Source: Bacteroidales bacterium (GTDB taxonomy: Bacteria > Bacteroidota > Bacteroidia > Bacteroidales > Tenuifilaceae). From it: a stretch of DNA of 64,000 nt. The notes beneath the pieces are model-generated. The model did no database searches and was not told the origin of the DNA. It worked only from the letters and a program-made list of their open reading frames with translations. This document shows, piece by piece, positions 18,242-25,605 of this stretch (position 1 is its first letter; every line of letters starts with the position of its first letter). A program made the translations under genes and the position numbers. The stretch spans positions 248,001-312,000 of the forward strand of contig JABFRB010000001.1 of the NCBI GenBank assembly GCA_013141385.1. Reading direction: 5' to 3'.

Positions 18242-19486
18242 CTAACTTAATAGTATAGAACTATCCCATACTGGTTCATCTTTTGATATGCTAGATATTA
18301 GTACCAAACCAATTCCTGATATTCCAAATTGCAAGCCATATAAAAAATTGTTATCCTCGTTAAAAAAACCTCCTATTTTATTATTTGGATTATACATATC
18401 AATCAATTTATCATGCCAATATAATGCTTGGTTAAGAAATTGGGTTTCTCCTGTTAAATGATATAGTCTGTTGTAAATATGTGTTATCCCTGCTGCACCA
18501 TGGCAAAAATAGGGTGAATTAATCTTAGTAACTATTTTAATGTCTTTGGAACATCTAAGCGCAATGTCAATTCCAATACTAATAAACTCTCTGTTTTGCA
18601 ACTTATTTCCAGCAAATACTAAAGAAAAGGCTATCCCTAAATCGCCGTAACACCAACCAATTTTAGGGTTTGAGTGGTGGTCGTGTTTATTTGTAACAGA
18701 TGGAAATAATTGATCTTCATTTTCATTTTTTTGCTTTAGTATCCATTTCACAGATTTTGTTAATACTTTCTTAATTTCTGTTTTTAAAATACCTAACTCG
18801 TAAATTTTGCTAAGAATAATTATTGTACCTAACATACCATGTGCTAAGCCTAAGTTTACTTCTTCCCCAAAAAGAATTTCTGGCATTGAGAGCGTTTGGT
18901 TCTGAATAGCATTATAATGTTTTCTATTATCTACCCATCTGATTCCATTTTCATCATCGATTGAGATTTTTCTAAAATTTTTCACCAAATTGTATAAATC
19001 TTGATAGTTGTTATCGTATTTCCCCTTTTCAATTAAATACTCACCATACCCATTAAGTCCATCGAATAGATCGATATTTCTTTTGGCGGCTTCTAAGTTT
19101 ATTGATGGTAGAATTAGTTTATCAATATTTCTGAGAGAATCTTCAAATTCCTTATCATATTTTACAACTCTGGAATTAGCCATAAAATAGTAAAACCAAG
19201 CAATACCTGATAATCCTTTCATATAGGATGAATCGATTTGAGCCGTTGATAGTTTGTTATTTAGGGCGTTAAAATAAAAATCAAGGTTACTTTTCTTCGA
19301 AAGCATAAAATCATGCCATAATAGGAAAAGGGTATTACCTACTGAACCTGTGCTCAAAGATAAATCTGTACTTGCAGGTTCAATGCTTTCGATACATTTC
19401 CTGATGTTGTTGAGTATTATGTTTGTTTCTTCGTTTCTTTCTGTAATGGGTTTCCAATTCTTTTTATCCTGTCGAAGTGATCTCAT
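18242..19486 (-). CDS. lanC: Lanthionine synthetase C-like cyclase, copy 2 (LanC)
   Basis: A 414-residue paralogue of the adjacent LanC. Zinc and catalytic residues are intact: His216 in GLAHGMLG, Cys279 in WCYGDLG, Cys328-His329 in FCHGAAG. Toroid repeats are visible throughout (GSVGNTLFLLW, GLSGIAWFY, GLNGYGEYL, GISGIGLVL). The end (DEPVWDSSILLS) aligns with the last residues of copy 1, supporting an old tandem duplication; the two have clearly diverged in between. Both copies keep every active-site residue, so neither looks decayed. It follows the OmpA-domain gene by 12 bases on the same strand. Confidence 0.92.
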   Translation of the reverse strand: MRSLRQDKKNWKPITERNEETNIILNNIRKCIESIEPASTDLSLSTGSVGNTLFLLWHDFMLSKKSNLDFYFNALNNKLSTAQIDSSYMKGLSGIAWFYYFMANSRVVKYDKEFEDSLRNIDKLILPSINLEAAKRNIDLFDGLNGYGEYLIEKGKYDNNYQDLYNLVKNFRKISIDDENGIRWVDNRKHYNAIQNQTLSMPEILFGEEVNLGLAHGMLGTIIILSKIYELGILKTEIKKVLTKSVKWILKQKNENEDQLFPSVTNKHDHHSNPKIGWCYGDLGIAFSLVFAGNKLQNREFISIGIDIALRCSKDIKIVTKINSPYFCHGAAGITHIYNRLYHLTGETQFLNQALYWHDKLIDMYNPNNKIGGFFNEDNNFLYGLQFGISGIGLVLISSISKDEPVWDSSILLS

Positions 19487-19498
19487 TTAAAAAAAGTG

Positions 19499-20518
19499 TT
19501 AGTTTTTCTTTACAATTTTAATTTCAACCCTTCGGTTGTTTTGCTTATTCTTCTCGGAAGTGTTTTCGTTTAATGGTTGAGTACTACCAAACCCCGCGTA
19601 CGATAATCTTTCCTTATTTATTCCTCTGTTTAGCAAAAAGTTGTAAACTGATTTAGCCCGTTCTTTAGAAAGTTCGTAGTTATATTTCTCTAAGCCTACA
19701 TTATCAGTATGCCCATTAATTGATATTACAATGCTACTGTTCTTTTGCAGGTATTTGATTAGTTCCTCTAATGTTTTGTAGCTTTCGGGTAGTAACGTAC
19801 TCTGGTTGAACTCGAAGTTTACATTTTTTAGGATAAATACATCGCCCTGTTTGTATTTAAATGTATCGATACTGGTTATATTTTGAAGTATGGTGTGCTC
19901 ATCAACCAAGGGGTAGACAGAGATATCATCTATAAAGTAGTCGCAAAGGCAGAATGGTTTTTTAAATAGATTAATGTAGGTTAATGTAAAATACTTTTCA
20001 CCACCATTGGCGGTATATATGCCCTCGACCTTTACCCATTTTGTTGTATCCATGAGCTCCTTATACTCATATATGCCAACCTGATTGTTGAAGTTTTCAT
20101 ATCTATATATCGAATCCATGCAGGAATATTTTGTTAATAGCCCAAATACAGGAGTTAGTGCGCATTGACTACACCAAGCCAGTTTCAAATAGAACTCAAC
20201 CCTATATTGGCTATCCTTGCTTAGTGTTTGGGTAAGTTTGGTCTGAATTGTCTCATGTTCGCCAACAACAATTCCAGCAAATCCATTTCCTGTTCTTGGA
20301 GTTCTCAGCCCTGGCATGGCCATATTGAAATAAAATGGGTTTGAACGTGAATTATATAGATCGGCACGGTTAAGTGTGTACCATCCGGTTGCCAGACTAA
20401 TTTGAGCGTAATTGTCAGGATATCTCTCAACGGTTTCAAAGTCACCGTTAAAAACTAAATTTTGGCTGAAAATAATTTTAGAGAGAAGAATTAAAAAAGT
20501 AAAAAGAGGAAACTTCAT
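19499..20518 (-). CDS. OmpA-family outer-membrane protein inside the lanthipeptide operon
   Basis: A 339-residue secreted protein with signal peptide MKFPLFTFLILLSKIIFSQ. Residues about 20-210 form a jelly-roll or carbohydrate-binding-like domain (LVFNGDFETVE, GFAGIVVGEHE, then DYFIDDISVYPL), common in Bacteroidota surface proteins. Residues about 225-335 are an OmpA peptidoglycan-binding domain: NVNFEFNQSTLLPES, NGHTDNVG, LSKERAKSVYNFLL and NNRRVEIKIVKK. It should sit in the outer membrane or periplasm anchored to murein. It lies between the precursor and the LanC genes with 12 bases to lanC, so it is transcribed with them. A role in self-protection or display of the peptide is only inference. 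Confidence 0.88.
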   Translation of the reverse strand: MKFPLFTFLILLSKIIFSQNLVFNGDFETVERYPDNYAQISLATGWYTLNRADLYNSRSNPFYFNMAMPGLRTPRTGNGFAGIVVGEHETIQTKLTQTLSKDSQYRVEFYLKLAWCSQCALTPVFGLLTKYSCMDSIYRYENFNNQVGIYEYKELMDTTKWVKVEGIYTANGGEKYFTLTYINLFKKPFCLCDYFIDDISVYPLVDEHTILQNITSIDTFKYKQGDVFILKNVNFEFNQSTLLPESYKTLEELIKYLQKNSSIVISINGHTDNVGLEKYNYELSKERAKSVYNFLLNRGINKERLSYAGFGSTQPLNENTSEKNKQNNRRVEIKIVKKN

Positions 20519-20548
20519 TTTTCAAAGATTAGATTTGATTCAAATTTA

Positions 20549-20579
20549 AGGTTTGGAGGAATTCTTCTCCTCCAAACCT
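20549..20579 (-). promoter_or_regulatory. Hairpin between precursor gene and rest of lanthipeptide operon (attenuator-like)
   Basis: Perfect 12-base inverted repeat: AGGTTTGGAGGA at 20549-20560 and TCCTCCAAACCT at 20568-20579, 7-base loop. It lies 64 bases after the precursor stop and 30 bases before the OmpA-domain gene start. There is no U run, so it is more likely a partial terminator, processing site or 3'-end stabiliser than a full terminator. A weaker TACAAT/ATTGTA repeat lies next to it near 20599-20615. Confidence 0.7.
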
Positions 20580-20642
20580 ATTACAATTTCAAGGGATAGT
20601 ACAATTTACTATTGTATTATGTCTTTTGTTAATTTCAAAATG

Positions 20643-20852
20643 TTAGTGACAAACTGCACAGCCTGAAAGAGCTCCAGTTTTAACGGCTCCACTTTGACAT
20701 GTGTGTTGAGGATAGCAACAGGATACTTGTTGTGTTGTGCAATTTTCAAGCCCTGTTTCACCACCTATAATTTTGGAAGCCTGATTCTTACTTAAATTCG
20801 AAATAGTCTCCTTGCTTAAACTTAGATTCTTAAATGAATTTTTCTTTTTCAT
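20643..20852 (-). CDS. lanA: Class I lanthipeptide precursor with GG leader
   Basis: A 69-residue precursor. Residues 1-31 are a leader of the Bacteroidota GG type: basic start, then KNLSLSKETISNLSKNQ (the LanB/LanC recognition-like segment) and a double-glycine end SKIIGG at 26-31. The core from residue 32 has six Cys (38, 45, 46, 52, 65, 68) and eight Ser/Thr (33, 39, 40, 44, 51, 54, 59, 63) in 38 residues, ending CAVCH. A core with this Cys/Ser/Thr load fits dehydration and thioether cyclisation by the LanB pair and LanC proteins encoded downstream. The ring pattern cannot be predicted safely. It follows the FtsX-like permease gene by 76 bases. Confidence 0.88.
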   Translation of the reverse strand: MKKKNSFKNLSLSKETISNLSKNQASKIIGGETGLENCTTQQVSCCYPQHTCQSGAVKTGALSGCAVCH

Positions 20853-20928
20853 AATAATTGAGTTTTAAATTATCAGTAACTTGAAAAGGTGTACTGATTT
20901 AACCTTATTTTTTAACGTTTTATATAGT

Positions 20929-23304
20929 CTATTCGTATTTCAATACATCAACTGGATTTTCGTTAGCACTTTTAATAACATTTACAATTATTGTTAATAA
21001 TACAATTAGTAGTGATATGCTTGCTATAGTAGCGATTAAGCCAAGAGTTATAGGGCTTTTATAGATGAAGTTTTCCTGCCATTTTGAGTTAATATATACT
21101 ATTATTGGCCAGCTAATGGTATTCGCAATAAGAGTTAGGATTCCATAATGATTTATGAATATCATTGCAATCTGAGTCGTTTTTGCCCCGTTAATTTTCC
21201 TAACCCCAATTTCTTTCCTTTTTTGCTGGACTGAGTACAGTGATTGGGCAAACAGCCCAATAACAGCCAAGAATATTGCTATTATGCTAAAGAAGATAAT
21301 AATCCTCTTTAATTGATCTTCTTTGTAGTAGACTATATTTTGACCTTCTTTGATATCCTTTAGGAAGAAGTTTTGATTTGGTCTGATTTCATCCCAAGTT
21401 TTTTGAACATGTTTTTTTACATCATTAAAGCTACCCTCCTTGATATTCAAAATCATATCGGTTGTATATTTTGCTTTCCCAAGAACTAAAACCATTGGTT
21501 CAATATTATCCAGCGTTGATGTTTGGTGGAAATCCGTGATAACCCCAATAACATTGCATCCTTCAATCTTTTCGTCTAAGGGATTATTAAGGCCAAGCAT
21601 TTTTGCAGTTTTCTCGTTTATTACACAATTTGATGAGTCGGTTGGTAGTTTTTCATCAAAGAAACGACCTTTTATAACTTGTATTTTCAGAAGTCTAGTA
21701 AAATTTGGATCTGTAATAATGCATTTAACTTTTATTTTTTCATTGGGACGATTTTTAGGCGGAATCATATACTCCATAGCAGTGGACAAAGGAGGTAAAC
21801 CCCAACCTGATGTTATCTCATAAATATTGGGAGATTCAAGAAGTTTTGATTTGAAATTTATGAGTAATGATTGTGTGAAATTACTTGTTGGGCAGCTAAA
21901 GATTACCTTATTTGTGCGATTATACCCAGGATCTTTGGTTTTCAGTAGATTAATTTGTCTGCTTATGCTTAAAGAGCAGCCTATAAGAATTGTAAAAACC
22001 AATATTTGAAATGTCAGTATTCCGTTTTGAATAAAACTTTTTTTTCCGAGATTTATATTATTACTAATTAAGGCATTTACTGCTTTACCCCTTGATAGTT
22101 TGTAACTTATATTGAGTCCCGAAATTAAGCCGATTAACAGAGTGATAATTAAAAAATAGAATAGTTGCTCAGTGTTGTTTAAATTAATTTTAAGTTCGAC
22201 AAAAAATAGTTGGTTAACTTTCTCTATTCCAAATTTTGCCAACAGATAAGCTAAAGGGAGACAACAAAGACAGAGTAAGAGAGATTCTGAAATAAACTGC
22301 CTCCGAATGATTGATGATGAGCCGCCTAGTACTTTTTTTATGCCAATCTCTTTTAATCTTACCTCTGTTTTGGATACTGAAAGCATAATATAGTTGAACA
22401 TTGCAACTAAAATTATTATCAGTGCTAAGGCTGAATAAAGAAGAACGAATTTCTTATTCCCTCTTGATGGTTCAAAATTTAGATGTTCTGAATTAAAGTG
22501 TATATCACAAATATTTTGTAAAGAATAGTGGTATTGTTCTTTAGGGAAATCCTTCTTTTGCTCAAACTCATTCCATTTAGCTATAAAAGGTATAACATTA
22601 TTAGGGCTTTTAAATAGAATAAAGGTTGTACAAAAGTTAAAATCCCAACTGGTTTTAATGCTATTTATCCATGGAGCATCAGAGTATACTTTTGATAGCA
22701 GGTTAACATTGGCTAGGTAGCTAAAACTGTAAGATGAATTTTCAGGCAGATCATCAATAACTGTAATAACTTCAAGTTGAAACACTCTCGATTCAATTTG
22801 AACTTCTACCATTTTTCCAATAGGATTTTGCTTTGGGAATAGTATTTCCGATTTACTCCGAGTAAGGACAATTGAAGTCGGAGAGTCTAAGCAACCTTTT
22901 ACACTACCATAGATTTGTTTTGTACTAAAAAGGTCAAAATAGTTACTAGTGCTTAGGTAGAGTTCGTTTTCAGGGTTAAAACTCTCTCCTATTTTTATTT
23001 TAACATTTTGTAATTCACATATTTGAGTTATGGATTCTACTTCGGGATAATTATTTGTAAGCAAATCACTTAAAATCATTGATGATTTTGAGGTAGACTG
23101 CTTATAGGTTTTATCTTCACATAGCACTCTGTAAATTCTTTCTCTCTTTTGTTGAAATTTATCATAGCTGGTTTCTTTTACAACATAGCTTATTATTATA
23201 AAAGAGCTTGCTAGGCTAATAGTTAACCCTAATAAGTTAATAATGAGAATGATTTTATTTTTAAGCAAACTTCGAAGGGTAGTAATAATATAATGTTTTA
23301 GCAT
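20929..23304 (-). CDS. FtsX/MacB-type ABC transporter permease
   Basis: A 791-residue permease with two MacB_PCD plus FtsX units. Helix 1 (about 21-43) is followed by a periplasmic domain, three helices (about 285-400), a further helix near 430, a second periplasmic domain and three helices near 675-785. The ends of the FtsX units read KEIGIKKVLGGSSS and KEIGVRKINGAKTT. Bacteroidota commonly encode such permeases without a neighbouring ATPase, and there is none here. It is first in the run of minus-strand genes that leads into the precursor peptide, so export, immunity or envelope-stress response is possible, but coincidence cannot be excluded. Confidence 0.85.
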   Translation of the reverse strand: MLKHYIITTLRSLLKNKIILIINLLGLTISLASSFIIISYVVKETSYDKFQQKRERIYRVLCEDKTYKQSTSKSSMILSDLLTNNYPEVESITQICELQNVKIKIGESFNPENELYLSTSNYFDLFSTKQIYGSVKGCLDSPTSIVLTRSKSEILFPKQNPIGKMVEVQIESRVFQLEVITVIDDLPENSSYSFSYLANVNLLSKVYSDAPWINSIKTSWDFNFCTTFILFKSPNNVIPFIAKWNEFEQKKDFPKEQYHYSLQNICDIHFNSEHLNFEPSRGNKKFVLLYSALALIIILVAMFNYIMLSVSKTEVRLKEIGIKKVLGGSSSIIRRQFISESLLLCLCCLPLAYLLAKFGIEKVNQLFFVELKINLNNTEQLFYFLIITLLIGLISGLNISYKLSRGKAVNALISNNINLGKKSFIQNGILTFQILVFTILIGCSLSISRQINLLKTKDPGYNRTNKVIFSCPTSNFTQSLLINFKSKLLESPNIYEITSGWGLPPLSTAMEYMIPPKNRPNEKIKVKCIITDPNFTRLLKIQVIKGRFFDEKLPTDSSNCVINEKTAKMLGLNNPLDEKIEGCNVIGVITDFHQTSTLDNIEPMVLVLGKAKYTTDMILNIKEGSFNDVKKHVQKTWDEIRPNQNFFLKDIKEGQNIVYYKEDQLKRIIIFFSIIAIFLAVIGLFAQSLYSVQQKRKEIGVRKINGAKTTQIAMIFINHYGILTLIANTISWPIIVYINSKWQENFIYKSPITLGLIATIASISLLIVLLTIIVNVIKSANENPVDVLKYE

Positions 23305-23536
23305 AAAATTTTATGTATAATTTATCATTTATAATTTGATGAACTTGAATATAAAAATATAAAAATATATTAGGATTATGATAAATGCTTGGTTTTTTCT
23401 ATAAAAACAAATATTTTTAGTAAATATTGTTATTTGTTGTTACTTTAGAGTTACTTTAAAAAAGAGCTTCATCTTAATGTGGTTTTTAGACCGAACATAT
23501 TGATCAAATTTTAAGTTTTGGAAAAGATTTTTAATT

Positions 23537-25339
23537 ATGGATTTAAAAGATTTTTATAGCCGAAGAGTTGGTTCTTTCAAGAATAAAAGTAAAGAGTGTA
23601 ATCGTTATGCTAATTTACTATCCTTTTCTCGGCTTATAATATTCATCATAATCCCTTTTTCGTTTATTGGGCTATACAATATATCGATTCTTCTATCGAT
23701 TTTGGCTTTAGTGGCTCTACTTTTTGTTTTTGGTTGGACAATAAAGCGACATTATTTCTTCCAAAAGGAGGCGCAAGTTTATGAGTATTTATCTAAGTTA
23801 AATCAGGATGAGATTAGAGCCGTTGAAGGCGATTTGAAGGGATTTTATGATGGTATTGAGTTTAAACCCAAAAATCATTTCTATGCATCCGATTTGGATG
23901 TTTTTGGGGAAGCATCGCTATATTCATTGGTTAATAGAGCAACAACTTGGCCTGGGCGAAAAAAAGTTTCAGAATGGTTGTTGGGGCAAGCAGATGTTGA
24001 GGCTATTACTAAACGACAAAATGCCATTAAGGAATTGCGAGATTTAGTTGATTTTAGACAAAAACTACAATCGTTTTGCGTAAAAGTTCCCGAGTTAGGA
24101 ACTAATCCCAATAGTTTACTTCAGTGGATTAGAGAAACAGGTTTAATAGATAATCCGTTGAAGTTGATCATTGTTATTTCCTTTCTTTCTCTTTTATCGG
24201 TTGCTGGTATCGTAATGCTGATTCTTGGTAAAGGCTTTGGACTTTTAGTATTATCAATCATTGGTAATATTTTAATTGGCTTTCGGTATAAAAAAAATAT
24301 TGATGATACGCATGAAAAGTTATCTAAAGCAGGAACATACCTAAAAATGTACTCTGAAATTATAGGCTTTGTTAATATTCAGAAATTCAAGTCCATACTT
24401 TTATCTGATTACATTCAATGCTTTAGTAAAGGTGAAAGTTCTGCCAAATCCTCAATAAAACAGCTAGCCAAAATACTAGATCGATTCGATTTAAGGTTTA
24501 ATATAATGATTGGAGTACCGTTAAATCTCCTGTTTTCTTGGGATATCTGGCTGCTATTAAGCCTTGAGAAATGGAAACATAAGCATAAAGATGATATTAA
24601 AAGTTGGTTTGATGCTTTAGGTGAATTCGAAGCAATTTCGAGTTTTGCTAATTTGTCTTTTAATAATAAGGGTTGGACTTTTCCCGTAATTAATCCAAAA
24701 GATTTTGTTTTTAAAGCGAAGGATTTGGGTCATCCCTTAATTCCAATAAGTAAAAGGGTATATAATGATTTAAATTTCTCTGGTTTTGGAAATATGTTAC
24801 TGGTAACAGGTTCGAACATGTCGGGAAAAAGCACATTCCTAAGGACTGTAGGAATTAATATGATTCTGGCTGGGGCTGGCTCACCTGTTTGCTCATCAAA
24901 CTGTGAGATTATGATAAGAACACCGTTTACCAGTATGCGTATAGCGGACTCTCTTGAGGAAAATATATCAACATTTTATGCTGAGCTGAAACGTATCTCG
25001 GAGATTATTGAAGCGGTTGATAGGAACGAACCCGTTATTTTACTCCTTGATGAGGTGCTTAGAGGAACTAACTCAAATGATAGGCATAAAGGTGCATTGG
25101 CATTGCTTAAGCAGCTGGTTAGTACTGGAGCTGTTGGTATTATGGCAACTCACGATTTAGAACTTGCAGATCAAGAGTTAATATCAAAAGGATATATCAA
25201 ACCATACTTTTTTGATGTGCAGGTGGATGGAAGCGAACTCTTTTTTGATTACAAATTACACGAAGGGAAATGTACCACTCTTAACGCTTCTATACTAATG
25301 AAAAAAATGGGAATTCGATTTGATTATTTGGATACTTAA
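23537..25339 (+). CDS. Membrane-anchored MutS-family ATPase
   Basis: A 600-residue protein with the MutS core and ATPase but no mismatch-recognition domain I. Two membrane helices lie at about residues 28-72 and a second pair at about 205-252. The ATPase has Walker A TGSNMSGKSTF at about residue 427, the N-terminal serine loop ADSLEENISTFYAEL, Walker B LLLDEVLRGTNS and the His switch MATHDLEL. This form is widespread in Bacteroidota and usually labelled MutS; a membrane anchor argues against a standard mismatch-repair role, and its real function is unknown. It diverges from the FtsX-like gene and its end overlaps no other gene. Confidence 0.88.
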   Translation: MDLKDFYSRRVGSFKNKSKECNRYANLLSFSRLIIFIIIPFSFIGLYNISILLSILALVALLFVFGWTIKRHYFFQKEAQVYEYLSKLNQDEIRAVEGDLKGFYDGIEFKPKNHFYASDLDVFGEASLYSLVNRATTWPGRKKVSEWLLGQADVEAITKRQNAIKELRDLVDFRQKLQSFCVKVPELGTNPNSLLQWIRETGLIDNPLKLIIVISFLSLLSVAGIVMLILGKGFGLLVLSIIGNILIGFRYKKNIDDTHEKLSKAGTYLKMYSEIIGFVNIQKFKSILLSDYIQCFSKGESSAKSSIKQLAKILDRFDLRFNIMIGVPLNLLFSWDIWLLLSLEKWKHKHKDDIKSWFDALGEFEAISSFANLSFNNKGWTFPVINPKDFVFKAKDLGHPLIPISKRVYNDLNFSGFGNMLLVTGSNMSGKSTFLRTVGINMILAGAGSPVCSSNCEIMIRTPFTSMRIADSLEENISTFYAELKRISEIIEAVDRNEPVILLLDEVLRGTNSNDRHKGALALLKQLVSTGAVGIMATHDLELADQELISKGYIKPYFFDVQVDGSELFFDYKLHEGKCTTLNASILMKKMGIRFDYLDT

Positions 25340-25349
25340 AAATTATTTA

Positions 25350-25584
25350 AAGTCAGTTCGATATAAAGAGTTATTTAATTACACATTAATCAATATTATA
25401 CATATGAAATTTAATTGGAATGATGAAACCGAGCTTGCGAGTTCGACGAAGTCAAAAATGGAATATTGGAAGAAAAAAGTTAGAAGAAGTTCCATAATTT
25501 CATTATTCCAGCCTTCCATCACAATACTGATTTATATATCTCTGCAAATAAATACATTAACGTTTCTTAAATCGAACTGACATT
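25350..25584. repeat. MITE-like palindromic element, 235-bp copy
   Basis: Ends AAGTCAGTTCGATATAAAG and, in reverse, AATGTCAGTTCGATTTAAG, which match the terminal inverted repeats of the elements at 35335-35510 and 38997-39145 (consensus AACGTSAGTTCGATKTAAG). The centre differs: it holds GAGCTTGCGAGTTCG, also present in the 35.3-kb copy, and an inner GGAATATTGG/CCAGCCTTCC region. It occupies the gap between two genes and explains a spurious open frame here. Confidence 0.65.
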
Positions 25585-25605
25585 ATTTACCCAAGTGAAT
25601 GAATA

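Noticed and set aside
25320-25580. 86-codon plus-strand gene after MutS-like
   Set aside because: It lies inside the 25350-25584 MITE-like element and overlaps the end of the preceding gene.
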